Assembly: GCA_036654095.1 (NCBI GenBank)
Contig: JAVVSR010000007.1
Location: 1-64,000, forward strand
Length of the DNA: 64,000 bases
Source: JAVVSR01 sp036654095
GTDB taxonomy: Bacteria; Bacillota; Clostridia; Christensenellales; CAG-917
Reading direction: 5' to 3'
Of the stretch, positions 33,927 through 42,850 are shown in pieces. The translations under genes and the position numbers were made by a program. Every line of letters starts with the position of its first letter. The stretch's first letter is position 1. Below the pieces are notes generated by a model. It worked only from the letters and a program-made list of their open reading frames with translations. It made no database searches and was not told the DNA's origin.

Positions 33927-35390
33927 CTACGCTTGTATATCGTTTGAAACCTCATCGGCTAACTCTAAAACTGTTTCATTTGACAACCCTTCTTCAGTTT
34001 CAATACTATCAAGTTCGGCCTTTTTATCGCGTATATAGTCTGAAACTTCCTTGTCCTTATAAAACGTAAAGAATATCGCCGATAACAGGCTAAAACCGCC
34101 TGCAAATATGCCTGTCAATTTAACACCCATTAGGCCAACATCTTCGCCCTCAACAGCGCCTATTGCCAATACGCTTGACACGATAACCATAGCAACAGCG
34201 TAAGCTATCTTTTCAATAAATGTTTTTGTCGCAGAGTAAATGCCTTCGCGGTTAACTGATGTTTTTAAGCTATCCGCTTGGATAATATCCGAAACGACAG
34301 CCTGAGGTATGATATTAATTGCTGCAAACGGATAAGCAACCAATAAGCCCATTCCTATGCCCTTAACGTACGGATTTAGAGGTAGAACGTCGCCAAAATA
34401 AATAATTGCAAAGAGCGCGGTAAACATAAAAGTGGCAACTAAAAGTGGTGTTTTTTTATTGTATTTTCTACAAACTTTCATAATAATTGGGAAAAAGCAT
34501 ATCGCCGCAACAATAGCCGAACCCATAACAAAAATTGATTGAGCCTCGGGAATACCAATAAGTACCGTAATATAATACATCATAGCGGTTTGGAAAAATG
34601 CCATTGCAACATAGTTAAACAAATCGCCGAGCGTAAATATAACAAAGTTTTTATTTTTAAAAACAAGTTTAAATGAAGCAATCAATGACTCGTGCGGACG
34701 ATGTGTTTTTTTCAAATAGTCTGTTTCGTTAAACGCGTACGCCGTCAGCAGCAAACACGCGAGGCCTACAACACCAAAAATCGTAAATACTGTTCTATAA
34801 GCCCAAAGTGGTGACATACCCGCTTTTTTAAACAACCCAACAACCATTGGAGCTGCATACATAATTGCGCTTGAACCCATAAAGAATACTGTACTTATAG
34901 TATAAACACCAACCCTTTCCTTTGGGTCGGGAATAATTTCAGGAATTAAAGCGCGATGTGGAATACTAAATAAGGTATAGAACACATAGTACGCGATAAC
35001 AAAAAAGCCAACCCAAATTGTGTTTCCCACTGAACCCGGTGAAAAAGGCGCATAGAAAATCAAAACAGTACATAGCGCATAAGGGATTGCGGCAAACCGT
35101 AAAAACGGCATTCTTCTGCCATTTGGGCTTTTACATCTGTCTGACATATTTGCAACCCACGGGTCAGTAACAGCGTCAACCACTTTGCTTATGCCGGTAA
35201 TTATCGCCATAACCGTAAAAAAGCCAAACAATTTATTATCGGTTAAAAGTGACGGCAAACCTGACTTTATTGTTGGCTGAAAAAAATACAACAAATAATT
35301 GCCCAACATACCATTAAATAAGCCTTTTGCGATATCCGACGAAAAATATTGCACAATCTTTTTTTTAGGCAGTTTTTTAAACTCTTCCAT
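33927..35390 (-). CDS. GPH-family (MelB-like) sugar:cation symporter
   Basis: 487 residues, about twelve helices. Hallmarks: VVDAVTDPWVANMSDRCKSP with the DPxxxxxxD pair, then NGRRMPFLRFAAIPYAL, and in the second half SDIIQADSLKTSVNREGIY. These match sodium- or proton-coupled glycoside symporters. I choose ATG 35390, which has AAAGGAG upstream; a TTG one codon earlier is possible. A perfect 8-bp hairpin lies at 35410-35431 between promoter region and start. No glycosidase gene is adjacent, so the sugar is unknown. Confidence 0.87.
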   Translation of the reverse strand: MEEFKKLPKKKIVQYFSSDIAKGLFNGMLGNYLLYFFQPTIKSGLPSLLTDNKLFGFFTVMAIITGISKVVDAVTDPWVANMSDRCKSPNGRRMPFLRFAAIPYALCTVLIFYAPFSPGSVGNTIWVGFFVIAYYVFYTLFSIPHRALIPEIIPDPKERVGVYTISTVFFMGSSAIMYAAPMVVGLFKKAGMSPLWAYRTVFTIFGVVGLACLLLTAYAFNETDYLKKTHRPHESLIASFKLVFKNKNFVIFTLGDLFNYVAMAFFQTAMMYYITVLIGIPEAQSIFVMGSAIVAAICFFPIIMKVCRKYNKKTPLLVATFMFTALFAIIYFGDVLPLNPYVKGIGMGLLVAYPFAAINIIPQAVVSDIIQADSLKTSVNREGIYSATKTFIEKIAYAVAMVIVSSVLAIGAVEGEDVGLMGVKLTGIFAGGFSLLSAIFFTFYKDKEVSDYIRDKKAELDSIETEEGLSNETVLELADEVSNDIQA

Positions 35391-35409
35391 CAATCTACTC
35401 CTTTTTCTG

Positions 35410-35431
35410 TTGCCAAAAGTAACTTTGGCAA
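35410..35431. promoter_or_regulatory. Hairpin or operator-like palindrome upstream of the GPH symporter
   Basis: ttgccaaa / tttggcaa, 8 bp perfect arms with a 6-base centre. As DNA it looks like a possible repressor site; as RNA it is a short hairpin 20 bases before the start. Confidence 0.45.
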
Positions 35432-35465
35432 TGAGAGTTTTAACTTAAATCATTTTAAAAAATAA

Positions 35466-35491
35466 AAATGACACCTAACTTGGTGTCATTT
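35466..35491 (-). terminator. Terminator after tRNA-Thr
   Basis: 10-bp stem aaatgacacc / ggtgtcattt, 6-base loop, followed on the minus strand by TTTTTATTTTTT. Confidence 0.88.
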
Positions 35492-35495
35492 AAAT

Positions 35496-35571
<76 letters not shown>

Positions 35572-35600
35572 AAAAGACTTAAATTTCTGTTTGCCAAGTT

Positions 35601-35629
35601 ATTATATTTTAATTACGTAATAATGTCAA
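35601..35629 (-). promoter_or_regulatory. Promoter of tRNA-Thr
   Basis: Minus-strand TTGACA (35624-35629) and TATAAT (35601-35606), both perfect, 17-bp spacer. The rest of the gap to 35916 is AT-rich with nothing further seen. Confidence 0.85.
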
Positions 35630-35916
35630 TCAAAAAGACATCAATTTTGCCATAAAAGTTGCTTCACTTAAATTTAATATATCGTATTATTAAAAAGTGA
35701 ATTAAACAATAAAAGTGTATTATATTAAAACAATTTCGATATTGTCTATTTTCAAAACTTAAATATCAATATATTTTTATACACTTTACAAATTGACTAC
35801 TAATAATCGCAACAACATCTAAGTTAGTGTTTGCACCGCGTCGTCTTTCTCAAATATTGTTTTCATTATCAAAATAAGCCCGTTATGTTTATAAAAATGC
35901 GCTTATAAAAAACAAT

Positions 35917-37374
35917 TTACTTAATATCTTCAATCGCCTTAATGTAATCCTTATAAAAACAAACACATTCACCAATATTCGAAACGGTAATATTTTCATT
36001 ATTATTATGTATTGACGCATATTGTTGTTCATTTAAATCGATAGGCGCAAACCTCAAAATATTGTCGGCAATATCGGTAAATCTCCTTGCGTCTGAACCC
36101 GCTGTAAGTAAAAAAGGCGCAACTATAACATCGGGGAAATTTGTATTTAAAACATTTTCTAATTTATTATAATATTCACTGGTGAATGAGGTAGGCTTGC
36201 AATAATCGACAACGCTTTCCTCAACAATGATATTATATTTTTTAGCAATTTCTTTAAACATAATAATTTCCTCTGCCAAAATACTGTTTCTAACACATCT
36301 GAAAAAAGCGTACGCAACAACTTCTCGAGCTTGCACCTGCTCGCGAGAACCACCGTGTATCGTTGTAAAATATAGGCTTGTTTGCATCATAGCGGAAACT
36401 TGTTTATTGACCTTCGGCAAAATTCTAGTAAGTGGATTTTTTAGTAGTTTAAGGTTTGAAAACAGCAATCTATACGGATACGACATATATGGCGCGTGTT
36501 TTATAAAAGTAGCTTCAACTTCAGGATACAGTTGTTTATCAAATATTTTTGACTTATTAACCTCGTTTATGAACGCGCTCATACGACTAATGGTATTAGA
36601 ATTAGTCGGGTTAAGGCCTTGATGCCCCGCGCCCGACTTAGCAGTGCATTTAAATGTATGTCTGCCTTTTTCGTGCACGGCAATCATCGCGCTTTTTTCA
36701 GTTACACCAGGCATAAGTTTTTTAGTAATTGCGCCGCCTTCGTCAAGCACAAGCGAAAACTTTATATTATTTTTTTTGAAATCTTCAACTGCAAACGGAA
36801 TGCCGTCGCCACACACTTCCTCATTGTTAGATGAACCAATGTACACATTATAGCCAAAGTTATACCCTTCCGCCAACAGTTCTTCCACGGCTTGAAGCTC
36901 TGCAAAAAACGGTGTTTTGGTATCAACAGTGCCACGTCCCCACAGCGCGCCGTCGGCAATTTCGCCACTAAATGGCAAATGTGTCCATTCGCCTTCGGCC
37001 TCAACTACGTCATGGTGCGACATCAACATAACATTTTTATTGGTATTTTTACCGCTAATCTTATAAATCAAACAACCCGTACCATAAATTTTCAGCTCTG
37101 CCTGTTTATGCAAATTAGGAAATTCATTTTCTAAAAGTTTTCTAAACTTTGCAAATTCGGTATCGTCATAATCATCGCAGTAAACGGTTTTACACTGTAT
37201 CATTTTTTGTAATTTTAAAGCGTATTGGTCAAGCGTATCTGGCGCGACGGTTTTTCGAGGCGAAGACGAAGTTTTTCGACTTTTTTTCGCCTTAAACGCA
37301 TTGTAATTCATTAATGAAAACATAAACATTATCAGCACTAGAACCGTTATTAACAAATAATAAATAGGATACAT
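35917..37374 (-). CDS. M20-family metallopeptidase, membrane-anchored
   Basis: 485 residues. A hydrophobic N-terminal helix (about 4-24) anchors it, followed by a basic Ser-rich linker. The M20 catalytic core has MSHHDVVEAEG (first zinc His and catalytic Asp), LWGRGTVDTK (bridging Asp), SSNNEEVCGDG (Glu-Glu: general base and ligand), and TAGSDARRFTD with a late His (ASIHNNNEN). It resembles carboxypeptidase S/CPS1-like M20 members that cleave dipeptides or N-acyl amino acids. GGAG precedes the ATG. It follows a paralogue by 26 bases in the same direction; the two likely share a transcript. Confidence 0.92.
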   Translation of the reverse strand: MYPIYYLLITVLVLIMFMFSLMNYNAFKAKKSRKTSSSPRKTVAPDTLDQYALKLQKMIQCKTVYCDDYDDTEFAKFRKLLENEFPNLHKQAELKIYGTGCLIYKISGKNTNKNVMLMSHHDVVEAEGEWTHLPFSGEIADGALWGRGTVDTKTPFFAELQAVEELLAEGYNFGYNVYIGSSNNEEVCGDGIPFAVEDFKKNNIKFSLVLDEGGAITKKLMPGVTEKSAMIAVHEKGRHTFKCTAKSGAGHQGLNPTNSNTISRMSAFINEVNKSKIFDKQLYPEVEATFIKHAPYMSYPYRLLFSNLKLLKNPLTRILPKVNKQVSAMMQTSLYFTTIHGGSREQVQAREVVAYAFFRCVRNSILAEEIIMFKEIAKKYNIIVEESVVDYCKPTSFTSEYYNKLENVLNTNFPDVIVAPFLLTAGSDARRFTDIADNILRFAPIDLNEQQYASIHNNNENITVSNIGECVCFYKDYIKAIEDIK

Positions 37375-37400
37375 TATAAATTCTCCAATAATACAATAAT

Positions 37401-38753
37401 TTATTTAAACCGCTTAATAGCTTCGCGATAAAATTTAACCGCTCCGACTAACGACTCAATATTCAAATTTTCATTCAAATTATGAAACGAGCCAAACTGT
37501 TGTTTGTTAAGATAAATAGGAGCAAAACGAATTACGCTTTCGCTTACGCCAACAAAATGACGCGCGTCCGTGCCTCCCAAAACAGAAAACGGCGACGGTG
37601 TCACCCCGTCAAAAACGGAAACAGCCAAATCGCCTACAAACTTAAATCCATTGCTGTTAAGAGGTTCGGGACGCGGTGTTTCGCGTTTACTAATAACCTT
37701 CACAACCAAGCCTTGATTTTCGGCAATTAACTTAAATTCATTTATCGCGTTGTCAATCGGATAATAGTAGTTTCCCGAAATATTTACCGCCATTCGACCG
37801 CGCCTATTAAGCATATCGCGCAACTCATCATCTTTGGCAGATGAAAACGAAAGAGTAGTCCCCAACATTGAACCTGCTGCGCTGTTTAATTTTGGCAATA
37901 ACTTTAACATAATTGGCTTAAATATCTTCATATTTTTTAACACAAATTTCATTATGCCTTTTGCATTCGGAACCATTGCTTTAAACATAGCGAGCGTTTC
38001 GGGGCTAAAGTCACGCTTTCCTAAACCTTGTCCTTTCATATTTAAAACAAAACTTGCCAATTTTTCCTGAGCGGTAGACGACTTGTCCGATTTTGCCTCA
38101 ATAATTAATCGAGCGCTCGACCGTTCAATCATTCCAATCATGGCAAATTTACCAAATATTCCACCTATTGGCGCGTCAACAATGCCACCACCCTCGTCAA
38201 TTACAAGTTTGGGTTTAATGTTGTTTTCAGTAAACCATTTGGCCATATGCACGGCATCGTCACCGGCAATTTCCTCCTTGCTAGATGACAAAATATACAC
38301 ATCGCGTTCGGGCAGGTATCCCTCCGAAAGCAGACTTTCTGCCGCTTCAAAAATTGCGCACAAAGAACCTTTGGTATCTACTGCGCCTCTACCCCACACT
38401 GCGCCATCAGAAATTTCACCCGAAAATGCGGGTTTATCCCAATCTCCGTTGACCAGCGCTACGTCCATATGTGACATCAAAATTAATGGATTATCGTGTT
38501 GTTTCCCTTCCCAACAAAGCATAACCCCGCCATCGAAATCTGTCCATTTGCAAGCGGCAACTAGCAGCGGATAACGTACGCGAATATAGCTATGCAATTT
38601 GTCAATTTCCGCGCGATTAAAAAAGTACGGCTCAGATATCGTTTTGCACTTAATAATTTCAGACAGGCTTTTTGAATATCTATCGGCATTGGGCTTAAAA
38701 CAGCCGTCAACACACTCGGTTTTATTAAAAACCAAGTTTACATTTTCATTCAT
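37401..38753 (-). CDS. M20-family metallopeptidase, cytosolic paralogue
   Basis: 450 residues from ATG 38753, which has GGAG 9 bases upstream; the longer frame to 38783 would run through the upstream gene's terminator. Core motifs parallel the neighbouring gene: MSHMDVALVNG, VWGRGAVDTKG, SSSKEEIAGDD and LGGTDARHFVG, with a final His in GSFHNLNEN. There is no membrane anchor, unlike its partner. It probably cleaves dipeptides, or N-acyl or N-carbamoyl amino acids; the exact substrate is not predictable. The side-by-side pair looks like an old duplication with division of location. Confidence 0.91.
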   Translation of the reverse strand: MNENVNLVFNKTECVDGCFKPNADRYSKSLSEIIKCKTISEPYFFNRAEIDKLHSYIRVRYPLLVAACKWTDFDGGVMLCWEGKQHDNPLILMSHMDVALVNGDWDKPAFSGEISDGAVWGRGAVDTKGSLCAIFEAAESLLSEGYLPERDVYILSSSKEEIAGDDAVHMAKWFTENNIKPKLVIDEGGGIVDAPIGGIFGKFAMIGMIERSSARLIIEAKSDKSSTAQEKLASFVLNMKGQGLGKRDFSPETLAMFKAMVPNAKGIMKFVLKNMKIFKPIMLKLLPKLNSAAGSMLGTTLSFSSAKDDELRDMLNRRGRMAVNISGNYYYPIDNAINEFKLIAENQGLVVKVISKRETPRPEPLNSNGFKFVGDLAVSVFDGVTPSPFSVLGGTDARHFVGVSESVIRFAPIYLNKQQFGSFHNLNENLNIESLVGAVKFYREAIKRFK

Positions 38754-38770
38754 CAACTTCTTCTCCATAC

Positions 38771-38797
38771 AAAACAGCGACATTACATCGCTGTTTT
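38771..38797 (-). terminator. Terminator after the ATC-hydrolase-like gene
   Basis: 10-bp stem aaaacagcga / tcgctgtttt, 7-base loop, in the gap before the M20 gene. It suggests the two genes are mostly transcribed apart. Confidence 0.75.
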
Positions 38798-38810
38798 AGT
38801 AAAAATCTTA

Positions 38811-39305
38811 TTATTTCTTTTCCTTAACAAATCTTATTTTACACACGGGCGCGCCTTTAGCGATAACTTGTTCAAGGTTAAGTTTGCCACCAAAACAACT
38901 AGCAATTCCTCTATCGCCACACATTGCGGTGTCGCAAAGTTCAGCAATTCGCTCATCGCTGTAACCCATTTTTTGCCAAGCTTTAACTAATGGACAATAA
39001 TGAAAATCTATTGAGAGATTGTCATCTGTGCACTCCAATATTTTCATTTCAAAAACCCATTGCGCTGGCTTTGAAAATAAATTCTTTTTCAGCATTTTAA
39101 AACTGGTCGTACCAGCGGCGAACTTTTTGCCCTGCATTTGTCCGCATTGATAAATTTTTTCAGGGCCAAAATCTTTAAGTTTTAAGCCTTTTTCTTCTGC
39201 GCCATCGGCCAATAAAGCCAACCACGACGCGCGATGTTCAAGTTGTTCACGAACAGCTTTAATAATTGGATTTTTAATTTTTGGTTCATTAACGATTTTA
39301 CTCAT
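38811..39305 (-). CDS. L-2-amino-thiazoline-4-carboxylate hydrolase (ATC hydrolase) family protein
   Basis: 164 residues. The C-terminal half matches the ATC_hydrolase family: DFHYCPLVKAWQKMGYSDE, then ELCDTAMCGDRGIASCFGG and GAPVCKIRF, with conserved Cys and an aromatic/His patch. The founding enzyme opens the thiazoline ring on the way to cysteine, but most family members are uncharacterised, so only the family is assigned. AGGAGG precedes the ATG. No cysteine genes are nearby. Confidence 0.8.
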   Translation of the reverse strand: MSKIVNEPKIKNPIIKAVREQLEHRASWLALLADGAEEKGLKLKDFGPEKIYQCGQMQGKKFAAGTTSFKMLKKNLFSKPAQWVFEMKILECTDDNLSIDFHYCPLVKAWQKMGYSDERIAELCDTAMCGDRGIASCFGGKLNLEQVIAKGAPVCKIRFVKEKK

Positions 39306-39582
39306 AACATACCTCCTGACAGCAGCCTTGGCTACGTCTATATACTGTATTGGTATTATTGTACCAATAAATGTCGAATTTTGAAACTATATAAGGCAAA
39401 AAAAGTTAAACTATACTTATTTACTAGGCTTTACTCAAAAAACCTCTCAAATTGCCTAAGTTTATATAATCTAAAAAAACGATACATCAAAATAACACAT
39501 CAAATTCTACCAACACGAACATCGCAAGTAACATTAAAACGTCATTATTTAATGCTATATAAAATTATTATTTAAAACAATT

Positions 39583-39790
39583 TTTCATTTCGCATTTAAT
39601 AAAATTTCCATTTTATCTTCGCGTTAATGTTTAATAACCTATATTTTTTACCAACAGCTTTAACCACTTTCACTTAAATATGGTATTTCACATTAAATAA
39701 AATTTCCATTTTTCTTCGCGTTAATGTTTAATAACCTATATTTTTTGCCGACTGCTTTAACCACTTTCACTTAAATATGATATTTCACCA
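39583..39790. repeat. Two-copy tandem repeat, 98 bp unit
   Basis: Copies at about 39593-39690 and 39691-39788 share aaaatttccat, cttcgcgttaatgtttaat, aacctatatttttt and tttaaccactttcacttaa. They lie in the 39306-39841 gap; the left part of this gap is AT-rich with no gene seen. Confidence 0.9.
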
Positions 39791-39841
39791 AATGAAAATA
39801 AATGCAATTTTAGTTTAACTTTTATAATATTTAAATTAAAA

Positions 39842-41227
39842 TTAGCAACTTTTATCAATAAAATTTTTCAATATATTTAAGCTTTCATTTACCGCACGCA
39901 CCGATGGCGCTCCAGTTGAAGTCCTTTTTTCAACACAACTTAGCAAATCAATCGATTGATAAATATCTGTATCAAACAGTTCGGATTTAGCTTTAAATTC
40001 AGCAATAGTTAGCTTCTCAAGCGTGGTATTATTTTCAATGCATTTAGCCACCAATTCACCAGTCAGTTTATATGCAGTCCTAAATGCCATTCCCTTTTTT
40101 ACAAGGTAATCCGCTACATCGGTTGCATTAATAAAGCCTTTAGCGGCATTTTTCAACATATTATCCTTGTTTATCGTCAACGTTGCAAGCATTGCGCTAA
40201 AATTAGCTATACATAATTTTGCGGTTTCGACACTATCAAATATTGCCTCTTTATCCTCTTGCATATCTTTATTGTATGCCAAAGGCAATGCCTTCATCGT
40301 GGTTAGTAAATTAATTAAATTGCCATATACTCTACCTGTTTTTCCGCGTACCAACTCGGCTATATCGGGGTTCTTTTTTTGCGGCATAATACTGCTACCT
40401 GTTGAAAATGCGTCATCTAATTCAATGTATTTAAACTCGTGACTGCAAAACAAAATAATTTCTTCAGAGAACCTTGATAAATGCAACATTATAATGGCAA
40501 TACAATTTGCAAGTTCAATTACAAAATCGCGGTCGGACACGCCATCAATGCTGTTTAAGCATATTTCTTTAAAACCTAATAGATTTGCGGTCATTGCGCG
40601 GTCTATTGGCATAGTTGTGCCTGCAAGCGCGCAACATCCAAGTGGCGAAACTTTTATACGCCTATCGCAATCGTCAAGCCTGTCGATATCGCGCATAAAC
40701 ATTGACGCGTACGCCATTAAATAGTGCGCGTATGTAATTGGCTGAGCCTGCTGAAGGTGCGTATAACCCGCCATCACTGTTGCGGTATGTAAACATGCTT
40801 TGTCGTATATAACTTGCAAAAAATCAATTAGTAGCTTTTTAATTTCAGCAACCTGTGACGATAAAACCAACCTCGTATCTAAAGCAACTTGGTCATTGCG
40901 ACTGCGCGCCGTATGAAGTTTTTTACCTACTTCGCCAATTCTTTCAGTTAGTGTCGCCTCAATAAACATATGGATATCTTCTGCTGACATATCGATTTTC
41001 AAAGCCCCTAACTTGATGTCGTTTAATATATCGTTAAGTCCATTTATGATTTGTTCGCTTTCGTCGGCGGATATTATATTTGTAGCTCCAAGCATAGTTG
41101 CGTGTGCAATAGAACCTAATATATCAAATTCATACATTTGGCTATCAATCTTTATTGACGAATTAAATTCATCGGCCATTTTGTCTAAGGGTTTTGAAAA
41201 TCTTCCCTGCCACATTTTCACGCTCAT
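39842..41227 (-). CDS. argH: Argininosuccinate lyase
   Basis: Splits argininosuccinate to arginine and fumarate, the last arginine step. 461 residues, normal for the fumarase/aspartase superfamily member. MWQGRFSKPLDKMADEFN is the typical start, HTARSRNDQVALD holds the substrate-binding region, AGYTHLQQAQP the catalytic His, and GSSIMPQKKNPD the flexible signature loop. GGAG precedes the ATG. It lies downstream of argG in the same direction after a 159-base gap. Confidence 0.97.
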   Translation of the reverse strand: MSVKMWQGRFSKPLDKMADEFNSSIKIDSQMYEFDILGSIAHATMLGATNIISADESEQIINGLNDILNDIKLGALKIDMSAEDIHMFIEATLTERIGEVGKKLHTARSRNDQVALDTRLVLSSQVAEIKKLLIDFLQVIYDKACLHTATVMAGYTHLQQAQPITYAHYLMAYASMFMRDIDRLDDCDRRIKVSPLGCCALAGTTMPIDRAMTANLLGFKEICLNSIDGVSDRDFVIELANCIAIIMLHLSRFSEEIILFCSHEFKYIELDDAFSTGSSIMPQKKNPDIAELVRGKTGRVYGNLINLLTTMKALPLAYNKDMQEDKEAIFDSVETAKLCIANFSAMLATLTINKDNMLKNAAKGFINATDVADYLVKKGMAFRTAYKLTGELVAKCIENNTTLEKLTIAEFKAKSELFDTDIYQSIDLLSCVEKRTSTGAPSVRAVNESLNILKNFIDKSC

Positions 41228-41386
41228 ACATACTCCAAATTATAAATATATAGATTTTTTGATTTGGTCGCAAAATTTAAATTGCTATTTCCAATCTTTC
41301 AACCAACTGCTTATATTTATTTGCATAGATTGCTTGATAATAATCGTACATTTTAACTTTTTAATTTAATAAATTTGCATATTTAA

Positions 41387-42613
41387 TTAATCAAGTTTAT
41401 TTTGTTTTTTCATATTTGCAACAACTTTCATAGGTAACCCAAATAAATTGATAAACCCTGCGCTGTCGGCTTGATTGTACACTTCATCTTCGTCAAAAGT
41501 CGAAAGTTTTTCATCATAAAGGCTAAATGGCGATGAAATACTTGATGGACAGATATTGCCTTTATAAAGCTTTAATTTAACCTCTCCAGTAACTGTTTGC
41601 TGCGTATTGTCAACAAAGGCCGATAGCGCTTCACGCAGAGGCGAGTACCACTGACCAAAGTAAACCACCTCGCCAAACTTTTCTGAAACAAGTTTTTTGT
41701 AATGTTGAGTGTCGCGATCAAGACAAATACTTTCAAGCAAATCGTGCGCTTTATAAAGAATAGCGCCACCCGGGGTTTCATAAACTCCACGCGACTTCAT
41801 ACCAACTAGACGGTTTTCAACCAAATCAAGCAATCCAATACCATTAGCTCCTCCTATTTTGTTCAACTCACTTATTAAAGAAATGCCGTCCAATTTTTTT
41901 CCATTGAGCGCGGTTGGAATACCTTTTTCAAATGAAAGCGTAATGTAAGTTGCTTTATCGGGCGCATTTTCGGGGCTAACCGACATTTCCAAAAAGCCAG
42001 CCTTATCGTATTTGGGTTCATTAAGGGGGCTTTCCAAATCCATACCCTCGTGCGATAAGTGCCAAAGATTTTTATCCTTGCTATAATTTGTTTCGCGATT
42101 GATTTTTAGTGGAATATTATGCGCTTCGGCGTAGTCGATTTCCTCCTCGCGCGACTTAATGTTCCATTCTCTCCAAGGAGCGATTATTTTAAGTTCAGGC
42201 GCAAAAGCCTTAATAGTGAGTTCAAAACGTACTTGGTCATTACCTTTGCCCGTACAGCCGTGGCAAATAGCGTCTGCCCCTTCGGCCTTAGCAATTTCAA
42301 CAAGTTTTTTAGCTATTATAGGCCTTGCAAACGACGTTCCCAATAAATAGCCCTCATAAGTTGCGCCCGCCTTAAGTGTCGGAAAAATAAAATCTTCTAC
42401 AAACTCTTTTTTTAAATCGGCAATATATAACTTAGACGCGCCTGTTTTTAACGCTTTTTCTTCAAGACCATCAAGCTCATTACCTTGCCCGACGTCGCCC
42501 GAAACGGCAATTATTTCAGGATTATTATAGTTTTCTTTTAGCCACGGAATAATGATAGAAGTATCCAATCCACCCGAATATGCAAGTACTACTTTTTTAA
42601 TATTTTTTTCCAT
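41387..42613 (-). CDS. argG: Argininosuccinate synthase
   Basis: Joins citrulline and aspartate using ATP. 408 residues. VVLAYSGGLDTSIIIPWL is the PP-loop ATP site; CHGCTGKGNDQVRFEL and GRETNYSKDKN-like segments (here REDNYS equivalent INRETNYSKDKN) follow, with SRGVYETPGGAI near the end. No other arginine genes are in the window, so citrulline must come from genes elsewhere or from the arginine deiminase route or uptake. AGGAG precedes the ATG and a consensus promoter lies 30 bases upstream. Confidence 0.97.
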   Translation of the reverse strand: MEKNIKKVVLAYSGGLDTSIIIPWLKENYNNPEIIAVSGDVGQGNELDGLEEKALKTGASKLYIADLKKEFVEDFIFPTLKAGATYEGYLLGTSFARPIIAKKLVEIAKAEGADAICHGCTGKGNDQVRFELTIKAFAPELKIIAPWREWNIKSREEEIDYAEAHNIPLKINRETNYSKDKNLWHLSHEGMDLESPLNEPKYDKAGFLEMSVSPENAPDKATYITLSFEKGIPTALNGKKLDGISLISELNKIGGANGIGLLDLVENRLVGMKSRGVYETPGGAILYKAHDLLESICLDRDTQHYKKLVSEKFGEVVYFGQWYSPLREALSAFVDNTQQTVTGEVKLKLYKGNICPSSISSPFSLYDEKLSTFDEDEVYNQADSAGFINLFGLPMKVVANMKKQNKLD

Positions 42614-42642
42614 ATTAAACTCCTAACTGTATTATTAATGTA

Positions 42643-42670
42643 ATTATACCATTTTTATAAGTAAAGTCAA
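42643..42670 (-). promoter_or_regulatory. Promoter of argGH
   Basis: Minus-strand TTGACT (42665-42670) and TATAAT (42643-42648) with a 16-bp spacer. No clear ARG box overlaps it. Confidence 0.75.
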
Positions 42671-42766
42671 TTAAATTGTATTACAAATTGAATAAATTTT
42701 AATAAAATATTGATTTTATGCAAATTAATGTATAATTAGCGTATCGGATGTATATTTAATGTATTT

Positions 42767-42805
42767 AAAAACTACCGATATTATAAATTAAAATCGGTAG
42801 TTTTT
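42767..42805 (-). terminator. Terminator after the metallophosphoesterase gene
   Basis: 13-bp stem aaaaactaccgat / atcggtagttttt with a 13-base loop, between divergent-to-tandem units; T-rich on the minus-strand exit. Confidence 0.8.
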
Positions 42806-42850
42806 TACAATTAAACTATAATTACTTACATTTACGTAACCATAATAACA

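Noticed and set aside
36227..36622. 131-codon plus-strand frame
   Set aside because: Shadow of the membrane-anchored M20 gene on the other strand.
38083..38574. 163-codon plus-strand frame opposite the M20 peptidase
   Set aside because: Antisense shadow of the M20 gene, which carries the intact zinc motifs.
42720..42766. ARG box downstream of the argG promoter region
   Set aside because: The aatgtataatta-type sequence there only loosely resembles an ArgR site and lies upstream of, not over, the argG promoter.
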